From positions 2,263,159 to 2,327,158 of the forward strand of contig NW_022098031.1 of the NCBI RefSeq assembly GCF_002288925.2: a stretch of DNA of 64,000 bases, read 5' to 3'. The translations under genes and the position numbers were made by a program. The notes beneath the pieces are model-generated. The model was not told where the DNA came from and did no database searches. It worked only from the letters and a program-made list of their open reading frames with translations. Shown here piece after piece: positions 55,722 to 64,000 of the stretch. Source of the stretch: Delphinapterus leucas. Lineage: Eukaryota; Chordata; Mammalia; Artiodactyla; Monodontidae. Positions within the stretch are counted from its first letter, which is position 1. Every line of letters begins with the position of its first letter.

Positions 55722-55912
55722 AATTTTTATTGGAGTATAGTTGATTTAAAATGTGTTAGTTTCTGCTGTAAAGCAAAGTGAATCAGTTATACATATATCC
55801 ACACTTTTTTACATTCTTTTCCCATATAGATCGTTACAGAGTATTGAGTAGAGTTCCCTGTGCTATACAGTAGGTCCTTATTAGTTATCTATTTTATATA
55901 TAGTAGTGTGTA
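55722..55912 (-). mobile_element. short L1 3' end, antisense
   Basis: TTTTTATTGGAGTATAGTTG at the low end is the reversed L1 3' terminus, followed by AGTTATACATATATCCACAC, AGAGTTCCCTGTGCTATACA and GTAGGTCCTTATTAGTTATC. About 190 bp remain (strong 5' truncation). It is the same 3'-UTR type as copies A and 63463-63915. Target duplication not certain. Confidence 0.88.
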
Positions 55913-56424
55913 TAAAAGTTGAGGCTAAAGGTGATGAGTCTTGAACCATAGCAATTGCAGCCAGGATGAAAACTAAAAGGTGGATCTAGAGATGTTAAAA
56001 AAAAAAAAAAAAGGAAAGTAAAAAGGGATCTGGGGACTGACTGCTTGGATGGTCTATTTTTAAAAAATAATTGGAGTTATGAAAATTTGAGTTTGGTGTT
56101 GGCAGGCTTTTGAGCTAACAGGTCTCAGCTTGCAGTGAAGAAATTTACAACCTGGGGGTCAATGCACCGAGGTCATCTTTGGTTCATTTGTGTAACCCTC
56201 AGTGACCAGTTAGATGTACAAGATGGGAGGGAGAAATCCTGCCAGGTTTCAGGTTTGGACTTCTGTTGGATCATGACACAATTTTTTATGTTCACTAGAA
56301 AAATTAAGGCCACTTTGTGGATGCTCAAAACTATAAGTATATATGTATTATCAATAATAGAGAGTTCAGAAATAAGATTTTAGCAGCTCTGAATGAATGC
56401 CTCTAGAACAATCGCTGGTATTAT
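55913..56424. other. no gene seen; poly-A at 55996-56012
   Basis: A 17-A run lies after GAGATGTT. The 82-aa frame at 56135-56383 has no recognised domain. Confidence 0.35.
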
Positions 56425-56610
56425 TGAGAGATTACCATATATTTAGCACTGCTCCAAAAACTTTTGATGTAGTCATTTATTTAATCCTCAAAACAACCCT
56501 ATGAGAACAGTATACTAGAATCTCCATTTACATATGAGAAAGCTGTGAAAAGGAGAAGTTAACAGCTAGTAATTAATGTGGAGATACGTTTTGAGCCCTA
56601 AGCTCTTAGA
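56425..56610 (-). repeat. MIR, antisense
   Basis: ATATTTAGCACTGCTCCAAA, ATTTAATCCTCAAAACAACC, CTATGAGAACAGTATACTAG and TTTACATATGAGAAAGCTGT are MIR in reverse. Confidence 0.82.
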
Positions 56611-56919
56611 TGTAAAAATTTACCAGGTCCATACACAATACAGCTACAGTAATAAAAAAGGAGATGACTGCAGCCAGGAGCAAGATGACACATTTACTGT
56701 AGTTGAGCATTGTTAGTAACATGCTTCATTCAACTATCCATGAGTATCCACAGGCCTGGGTGCTATGCTACACGTCGAGAACAGAGAGCTATAGAAACAT
56801 ATTATCTATCTTTGGGGGAATTCTGAGTCTTACAAAAATAACAAGATGATATAGTCAAAAGTTTTCAAAGACCCACCATGCTCCAATCAATCATAAAAAA
56901 ATCTTTTTATTTCCTGCAG

Positions 56920-57005
56920 CCTTCACTCATCATTTATTTAACACAAATGTATTGAATACCAACCATGAGCCAGACAATCTGCTGGATAGTGAGTATGTAG
57001 GAAAA
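56920..57005 (+). repeat. ancient mammalian repeat fragment
   Basis: TTCACTCATCATTTATTTAA, CAAATGTATTGAATACCAAC and AGCCAGACAATCTGCTGGAT resemble the start of the old repeat also seen at 57195. Confidence 0.5.
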
Positions 57006-57069
57006 ACTAAGTTAATCAGGTTTTTTGCAAATAACCAGGAATTACAAAAAACAATGTCTACTTTTCTGG

Positions 57070-57190
57070 TTTTCAGATTATATAACTAAGGATCAGATAT
57101 GTTAGGAAAATTCCCCAAGATCATTTAAGAACATTTAAGTAGTAAGGCCAGGAACTTGAATTAAGGTCACTAGTCTATAAAAGTCCAGCT
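57070..57190 (-). repeat. MIR fragment, antisense
   Basis: TATATAACTAAGGATCAGAT, AAATTCCCCAAGATCATTTA and AGTAGTAAGGCCAGGAACTT match the MIR tail of the core in reverse. Confidence 0.6.
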
Positions 57191-57194
57191 CACT

Positions 57195-57305
57195 CACTCA
57201 GTATGTATTGAGAGCTTAGTATGTTTTAGACCACAAATACAGCAGTGAACAAGGTAAAGAAGATAGACATGGGTCCTGTCTCTTGATACATACAGCTTTA
57301 TCCAT
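57195..57305 (+). repeat. ancient mammalian repeat fragment
   Basis: CAGTATGTATTGAGAGCTTA, ATACAGCAGTGAACAAGGTA and ATGGGTCCTGTCTCTTGATA give the clearest copy of the repeat type noted at 6312 and 45600. Class (L2-related or other) not certain. Confidence 0.55.
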
Positions 57306-57734
57306 TGCCCCATAATCTAAGTATTAGTATAGGTCCAGATAAAAAAACTGGAAACTATAATGAAGAATTTAATATAGGACAATGACTAAACTTAGAGGGC
57401 TGAAAAAGAAGTGGGAGTTTCGAAAGAAGCTGGAGACTGGAACCAATTGCTAAGCAATGTACAACAGCTCAACATTGTTCAAGGATCAAAAAACAAACAG
57501 CCTTGCTGTCTCCCTCCGGTGCTTCCTATTAAGAGAATCTAACTGGAAACCAGAAATGTAGTTTGCAGAGTCCCAGCCGTGAGCATCACAGAGCAAAGGT
57601 ATATAGTGATAGGTTTGGAGCTGAGAGACAACAGAGAAATGACAGACACACACTACCACCCTGTATCAGAGAGAATATCTTCAGAAATTTATGAACATTT
57701 GGATCCAGGTAAGGTGGTAGGAACTACCTAGTCC
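57306..57734. other. no gene seen
   Basis: Mixed DNA; CTGCTGTCTCCCTCCGGTGC-like words near 57503. Nothing assignable. Confidence 0.35.
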
Positions 57735-57890
57735 GACCTGCTTCTTTTTTAAATGAGAAAACTGAGGCCCAAAGGGATTGAGTGTCTTGTAAAAGGTTAT
57801 AGTCTCTGTAAGCATCAGATAAGGATAAGAATCTAGATTTTCTTATTCTGAATTTCACTGAAATTTCTGCTATTCAGTGCTATCTCTAAG
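57735..57890 (-). repeat. MIR, antisense
   Basis: TTAAATGAGAAAACTGAGGC, CCAAAGGGATTGAGTGTCTT and GAATCTAGATTTTCTTATTC fit the MIR core and flank in reverse. Confidence 0.65.
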
Positions 57891-60049
57891 GACAATGAAT
57901 AATTAATGGACAATGTTCTCAAAAGATGAAAAAGATAATCTACAAAGGATGCAAGAGATGAAGAACTGATATAATGGACAATTATTATTTCCTACCTATA
58001 TCAAAATAAATTACTGCCTGCTGACTTTAATATGAAAGGAAACTGAGAATTTAGGGAACAGATGATAGCATGTCTTACCTGTGTCTCTCAAATTCCATTC
58101 TTTTGGTCTGGAGTTAAGTACCACTCAGTTTGAGATTAAGCTCCTATCAGGACTGATGAATGACTTTAGTGTAATTATACATTTTTTGAGGCTATCCATT
58201 TGATAATTTAGTTCTATCCAGTGATTCTCAGGTATGAGACTACAGAACAAGGGAGTGCGTAAGGCAAAGAATGTTGAAGTAACATAGCCTGCTTCTTCAT
58301 TCCTTAAACTCAAAGGATGCTGTGCTAATTGCATTGCCATGGACACAGTATTGTTAGTCTGGGCATAGGAAGCTGTTTGACAAGCAACCGTGCTCTAGCA
58401 GTATCTCCTCCTTACTGAGAGTCAAGTCAGATCATGGGTTTCTGTGAGTTACAGCCTGTTTGACTAGCCCAGGTTTGTACAGTCTTGAAGGTCTGTGAAA
58501 AGGTAAGTTTTGAAAAGATGCATGTCTTCCATTGATTGTTTTCATAGATAAGCTTTTGAATAAAGACACCTACACTTCAAGCCCTCTTTAATCCGTTTTC
58601 TGTAAGTAAAAAAAAAAAAATTCCCAAAATACATTAAAATACTACAGTATGTTTTTGTCTTTTGTCAGGGCTTTTCAAGGATTTACTGATTCACATCACA
58701 CAGGCTTTTGTTTGGGCATTTTTCTCAGTGATCCTCTTATGTCAAAGTCTTTTGTTTAATCTACTCAATAAGAGCGGGCTTGTCTTTTCAATGGTTTAGA
58801 ATGAGGATGGCATTTAACTTTAGCACTTTATTGTCTTGGCATAAAGCTGAACTTTGGCAATTGAGAGAATGTTTTATCTTCAAAAAGCAAAAGAGTCTAG
58901 AAATTTAAGTAGTTGTACCATCTAATTTCATTGATAAAATTATACAGTTACACACTGATTAACTATTTTTTTTTTTTGAGATGAGTTGTTCTGAAGCAAC
59001 AATTAATAGTACCAATTTGGGAAGTTGCTCAGTTTCACAAGGTGGACTTTTTCCATGAACACTGATCATTCATAAATGATGTACTAAATATTCACATTAA
59101 GCTAGAGAAGAAATAATCTAATTTTACCCCCTTGATTAAGGCATCAAGATGATGGTTATTGTAGAGAATATGCATTAGTGGATCAGCTCAAACTTTGCAT
59201 TTAATTACTTGATTTAGTTATTTAGGTTTGATTTAAACCCTGTTTGAAAAGCAAAATAAAAATCAAATTAAATGGTAGAATCATAACACACTGGATCTCT
59301 TATTGTATGGTCTCTGGATTTTTTTTTTAAATAACAAAAAAAAACTAATAGCCTTAGAATCAGAAAAAAAACATCATTCTCACCTTGACATTCAAATCTT
59401 TTCCCTCTGGACTTATTCTCTAGCTTCTAATTAAATCTTATATTTATCACAGAGAGATGAATTATTTTCAGCATCATCAGAAACCCCTGGGTTGTCAAGA
59501 TCTTTCCAAAGATAGAATAGTGCATTAGCTAGAATAGAGCATCATTAGGTACTCAGAAATGTAAAGGTAAAGGAGAACTGTGGAAATGAGTAGGGAAAGA
59601 CAGAATATGGGAAATAAAGCAAAGCCAAGTAGATAAATTATTATAGATGTTAAAGACAGTTATATGCCAGGTAAGAATAAGGTGAGCCTTCATTATTTTA
59701 TAAATGAGTTATTCAATATCAAATAAATATTTATCCTATTAGGTAATATTAATCTAAAACAGTTATTGCAATTTGTGGGTATTCTCTTATTTTAAATATA
59801 TTAAAAAGGAACATTATCTATGTTAGATATGGTTACTTTTTTCACTTTGAAACTAAAATATCCTTTTGTTCCTATTCAAAGCTTTTGGTCACTTTAATAA
59901 AAGAGTATCCTGTGATTAAAAAATCTACTTCAAAACTGTTTCCATAAAGCAAAACTTATAGTGATGCAACAAGGATTTGTCTTGTAAATGCAAAACAAAA
60001 TATAAAAAAATAATTTTGATGCCAAGGCTAAACGAATGCTACTATTGCC
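57891..60049. other. AT-rich single-copy-looking DNA, about 2.2 kb
   Basis: No transposable element or gene recognised. Homopolymers: 12 A near 58609-58620, T runs near 58967 and 59321. The 73-aa minus frame 58125-58346 has no known domain. Confidence 0.4.
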
Positions 60050-60102
60050 CAGGTATACTGCATCAGGTATACCTGCATCACAACAGGTATACTGCATCAC
60101 TG
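60050..60102. repeat. degenerate tandem repeat of CAGGTATAC-CTGCATCA words
   Basis: Three copies starting at 60050, 60064 and 60084 share CAGGTATAC(C)TGCAT with uneven spacing (14 and 20 bp). The AGGTATAC/GTATACCT words are also mutually inverted. Confidence 0.85.
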
Positions 60103-60159
60103 TTGCCACAGATCTTTCCATTCAGATCTCATAGTGGTTTTTTATTCACTGAACACTTT

Positions 60160-60370
60160 TACAAATGGCTTAATGCTCTGAGCATAGATTTGGGAGTACA
60201 ATTATGCAATTTATTAGTTCCATAATTTTGAAAAAGTATTTAGCCTTTGTGATATCTGTTTCCTCATCTGTAGAATGGGAATAGTGATAGCTACCTTTCA
60301 GAAGTGCTGTGAGAATCAAGGTATTTAAATATTAAGTACATAGTAGTTCTTCTGATTATTGCTATTCATC
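60160..60370 (+). repeat. MIR, sense
   Basis: ATTTGGGAGTACAATTATGC, TTTAGCCTTTGTGATATCTG, TTTCCTCATCTGTAGAATGG, AGTGCTGTGAGAATCAAGGT and AAGTACATAGTAGTTCTTCT in MIR order. Confidence 0.85.
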
Positions 60371-60689
60371 AAATATATTATTTTCTTTCAAGGAGAAGGA
60401 GAGAAGGGTAAGTATGGAGACTAGACTGTAATCAAATTATTACAATGCAATACTGTTAGTACATTTTATTAAATTAAAGGTGATTTGATAATTAGTACTG
60501 TTTTACAGAAAGTTTTTTTTAGTAGACCGAAAATAATGTTTACTTTGGAGGTCTTTCTGCCAGAATAGGTTGTATAACACTTACACTTTCTTAAAGCTGC
60601 TAAGTGTAACTTTATAGATCACGAGAAATCACCTGGTCCGAGTGGCAGCAATATGACCCAGTAGTAACAACACTGACCACCAACACAGC
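60371..60689. other. no gene seen
   Basis: AT-rich DNA without recognised features. Confidence 0.35.
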
Positions 60690-60915
60690 AGTGGTTACTA
60701 ATATTTACTGAACATAATATGTGCCATGCACTTTTATAAATGCTTTATATTATCTCATATGATTTGCATAACAGTCTTATGAGGCAGGGATAATTAGTAT
60801 TGCTGTTTTACAGCAGAGAGAAGTTAAGTAAGAGACCTAAGGTGTCACAGTTAGTGGAGTAACAAAATCAAGTCTTGAATCCAGGGAACCTCAACTCTAG
60901 ATCCTGCCTTGGTGT
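60690..60915 (-). repeat. MIR, antisense
   Basis: CTAATATTTACTGAACATAA, TATGTGCCATGCACTTTTAT, TTATATTATCTCATATGATT, CTTATGAGGCAGGGATAATT and GTGTCACAGTTAGTGGAGTA are MIR in reverse; near full length. Confidence 0.88.
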
Positions 60916-62259
60916 CCAAGGAATCACTGGATAGACAGCAAGACCTCCATAACTGTGCCAGAGAACATTTCCAAAATAGACCGAACCAAAAAGGTCAGGT
61001 TGATAAGGACATAGCCCACTTTCTTGGCCTTAGATGCAATGGTTTTCTCAGGTAAACTGTTTTTGTGTACTTCATTCAAATTATAAAAAAATTCTAATAA
61101 AAAATATGTAATACATATTTAACTTCCACCCAACATCCCTTGATATTTAGAATATTTAACAAGGATTATGACAGCAATCAACAGGCGAGTTGTGGAGGAC
61201 CTACTGTTTCCCTCAGCAGCCCTAGATCTTGCTGCAGTCTTGACAGGATGGACAGAATGTGTTAGGGGCAGATACTGAAGCAGCTGAGGTTTGTGGCTCT
61301 TTTTCTTCCAGTTCAGAAATATTCATATATTCTAATATCTGGACCATCTGGCATGACTGAAAATTGTGCGTATGGGCTAAATAGCAGCCCTGCTTTGTAC
61401 ATGTATCGTTTAGTCAAACTATGAGAATAAAAAGCTTACTGTTTATAAAATTGCATGATAAAGAATAAGCAATGACATCATTTGGCGAACTCAGGTGTTG
61501 CTGCTTTTTGAAAGATTTGAAAAAGAGAAAGAAGGAAACTCTGTAATCAAAAAAGAACTGCCTAGGTAAGCCAGCTGTAAAGAAAATCTATTTTTTAAAG
61601 GTTCCTTGGAGATCACAAAACTGCAATATGTTATGAGACACACTGCATCTGTAGTCTTTTTTACCACACTAACTACTTTACAATGCCTCTCTGGACTCGT
61701 AGGCATGTGTGGGATCAATGCTTTGTTTATGATCACATGCAGTCTAAATAAAGAAAATCATTGCTGTATAATACTTGTCACTACTATGATAAATTTCAGT
61801 ACTAATATAGACAAAGCAAAAAAAGAAAACATGATACTCAAAGAACAGTCTTTCTGGTGAGGGGTTTAAAAATCAATATTCCAATTAAGACATAAAGAGG
61901 CATAATAATTTAAAATAATAAAGTAACATGATTTTGTCTCTTGATTAAAGAGACCGATAGATGGTGTAGAGGTCTTAGAAAAGAGAAGATCACCGCATAA
62001 ACTTAGAGGTAGTTGGGATTGTTAAGAAATTTAAAATTTAAGTTTTCAAAGTCAAAGAGTAAAAGACAAAACTAGCATTGTGTTAGCTTAAATATTTTAA
62101 TAGTAAATTATGACTATTTTATGTTAGTATTTCATATAAAAACACATACTGCACAGAATTGTATACAGTTAAAATAACTGCAGCCCTTCACCTAGTTGCT
62201 ATACTGTTTCCCAGAGAAAGCAACTCATCATTTGCTGTGCCTTTTATCCAGATATTTGT
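60916..62259. other. no gene or repeat assigned
   Basis: AT-rich. Frames of 84 aa (61606-61860, plus) and 81 aa (61491-61736, minus) overlap. The plus product has a hydrophobic Cys-containing middle (SGLVGMCGINALFMITCSL) but no known domain. Confidence 0.35.
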
Positions 62260-62315
62260 GTGCTCATGTGCGTGAGCACGCGCATGCACGCACACACACA
62301 CACACACACACACAC
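62260..62315. repeat. (CA)n microsatellite with a CG-rich alternating lead-in
   Basis: A 7-bp hairpin GTGCTCA/TGAGCAC (62260-62266 and 62273-62279) runs into GCGCATGCACG and then CA repeats at 62291-62315. The alternating purine-pyrimidine tract is of the kind that can form Z-DNA. Confidence 0.9.
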
Positions 62316-62402
62316 CAGAAAGGAAGATTCAACCAAAAAGAGCAAATTATGATGGAAACTTAAAGAAAGCACAGATATATTAACATGTCAGAGGGAAAAA
62401 CT

Positions 62403-62541
62403 CTCTTTATAACCCACATTATCTTTAATATAAATTTAATATAATTAAAATTATATTAAATATAATTATATAATTAATAGAATTATATTAAATATATAAT
62501 ATAATTAAAATTATATTAAAGATAACTGGGGTTATGAAGAG
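62403..62541. repeat. 139-bp AT-rich fold-back (long inverted repeat)
   Basis: The left arm begins CTCTTTATAACCCACATTAT (62403-62422) and the right arm ends with the near reverse complement, GATAACTGGGGTTATGAAGA plus G (62521-62541). The arms continue inward with TATTAAAG/CTTTAATA and an AT-rich centre of ATATAATTAAAATTATAT words. It may be a short palindromic DNA element or a locally generated palindrome; no target duplication is obvious. Confidence 0.8.
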
Positions 62542-62639
62542 ACTGATTAGCAAAAGGTCAAAAGAAAGAAATGTACAATATATAAGGGATTGCCAAAAAT
62601 TTAATTCTTTTATCAAAGTCGATTTTTAAAAATATTTAT

Positions 62640-62840
62640 TAAGAGCAAACAATTCAGCTAGCATTTTTTCACACATAATGGCATAAATCTCAAAAGCCTC
62701 TGCAAACTAGGTATTATTAGTCCTAATTTACTGATAATGAAACAGGCGTGGAGGACACGATGACTTTCTCAAGTTTGTACACTTAATGATGGGAGAACCA
62801 AGTTTTGAGTTCTATTTGTCTAATTCGTAAGCCCATATTT
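62640..62840 (-). repeat. MIR, antisense
   Basis: GCATTTTTTCACACATAATG, AAACTAGGTATTATTAGTCC, ACTGATAATGAAACAGGCGT and GACTTTCTCAAGTTTGTACA keep MIR order in reverse. Confidence 0.65.
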
Positions 62841-63450
62841 TTTTCATTAAAATGTATTACTTTCCTTCTAATTTTAAGAGAGATAATTTAATTTTAAATA
62901 GCAAAGTAATTTCTTTCATTGGTAGATTTATTTTCCCCCTTTTCCCAGACATCTATATACAGAGCAGTTTTTCAGCTAAAATTTTACCTTGATGTACTAA
63001 GTTAAAAATTATATCCTGTACACCAGAGATTTTAAAATAGTTAAACAATAAAACCAGGGCTATGAAGGTGAAGACACACCGCTAAAACTAGAAGAAATGT
63101 AAAATACAGTGGTGTACACGAAACTGCACTTTTGTGCACATGTTGAGAATTTCAGTTGGCCCTCCATGAGATTCTCTTTCTTAAAAATATCCAGAGAAAA
63201 GAAGAACCACTCACCCTCCAACTCATTCCTCATCCCTGTGGATTTCAGCAACATAAGTAGATTTTAAATTTAGAGGGAAAGAGATCTGCTACAGTGATTT
63301 TGCAAATATAAACAAATTACTATATTCCTAGAGAGAGGAAAAACAAAGTTACAGTGTACTGTGGAATATCCAACAAACTTTCTTGTGGGGTGGGGGGCAA
63401 ATTGGCACTGGCATTTTGATAACTATATTGAAAGGGGGAAAGCCAGTAAG
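62841..63450. other. no gene seen
   Basis: AT-rich; GTGGGGTGGGGGG tract near 63386-63398. The 64-aa minus frame 63060-63254 has no known motif. Confidence 0.35.
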
Positions 63451-63462
63451 AACACAATTAAA

Positions 63463-63915
63463 TACAACTGAATATTACTCAGCCATAAAAAGAATGAAAT
63501 AGTGCTGTTTGCCACATGGTTGAACCTAGAGATCATCATACCAAGCGAAGAAAGACAAAGACAAATACCACCTGATATCACTTACGTGTGGAATCTAAAA
63601 TATGACACAAATGAACTTATTTACCAAACAGGAACAGACTCACAGACATAAGAGAACAGGCTTATGGTTACCAAAGGGTAAAGGGCAGGGAGGGAGAAAT
63701 TGGGAATTTGAGATTAACAGATACATAGTACTACGTATAAAATAGATTATCAGGAGGACCTACTGTACAGCACAGGTAACTATATTCAGTAACTTATAAT
63801 AACCTATAATGGAAAAGAATCTGAAAAAGAATAAATATATGTATAACTGAATCACTTTGCTGTACACCTAAAACATTGTAAGTCAACTATACTTCAATTT
63901 AAAAAATCTAACGGA
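63463..63915 (+). mobile_element. 5'-truncated L1 3' end, sense
   Basis: 453 bp: ORF2 end (GAATATTACTCAGCCATAAA, 63469 onward), then 3' UTR with AAACAGGAACAGACTCACAG, GGACCTACTGTACAGCACAG and ACTGAATCACTTTGCTGTAC, and a decayed tail. A perfect 12-bp target duplication AACACAATTAAA is at 63451-63462 and 63916-63927. Confidence 0.95.
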
Positions 63916-64000
63916 AACACAATTAAAAACAGAATTACCTAGAGTTATATAAATTCATTCTATAAAGTTGCTTTAATTAGAATTATATTTTGAGTAGCTT

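Noticed and set aside
58125..58346. 73-aa minus frame as a small gene
   Set aside because: No domain, no signal and nothing in the context; length is within chance expectation.

Overview
The window reads as mammalian, almost certainly cetacean, nuclear DNA. It is AT-rich and non-coding, and built mostly from layers of transposable elements. The clearest lineage mark is five full-length copies of the tRNA-derived SINE that starts GGGCTTCCCTGGTGGCGCAG, the CHR type of whales, dolphins and hippos. Alongside it are artiodactyl/cetacean-type L1 copies, a mariner copy, and many old mammal-wide repeats (MIR, L2, MER5-like hAT, MLT1-like LTR, ancient L1). I found no host protein-coding exon, no standalone tRNA or other RNA gene, and nothing bacterial. 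All longer open frames except a few unexplained ones fall in L1, mariner or SINE sequence and are broken.

Layout. 0.3-3 kb: ancient antisense L1 interrupted by two older SINEs and a small hAT element with a perfect 8-bp target duplication. 3.6-6.3 kb: a 5'-truncated antisense L1 (copy C) with an 11-bp target duplication. 8.3-9.2 kb: an unexplained GC-rich block with overlapping frames on both strands. 9.3-13.9 kb: L2 remnants and AT-rich DNA. 14-19 kb: ancient L1/HAL1-type remains in sense orientation with a nested MLT1-type LTR. 19-24.4 kb: MIR, MER5-like and L2 remnants and an AT/AG microsatellite.

25-42.9 kb is an onion of nested insertions. Old antisense L1 remains hold L1 copy A (27190-37698). 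Copy A lacks ORF1 and is itself hit by a CHR SINE and by a roughly 6.1-kb insert (about 31386-37488). That insert contains L1 copy B plus non-L1 sequence on both sides. Its 3' side ends with a polyadenylation signal, an A-rich tail and a near-copy of the target site, which fits a single L1 retrotransposition carrying transduced flanks. A dead mariner (40104-41399) and another SINE sit in the older L1 beyond.

43-47.7 kb holds MER5-like/hAT remnants and three CHR SINEs with clear target duplications. From 47.7 kb to the end the window is quieter: mostly MIR and L2 remnants, simple repeats, a 139-bp AT-rich fold-back, and two short L1 3' ends. No two features appear to act together as a system. 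The main interest is the insertion history, which can be read from target-site duplications and nesting.
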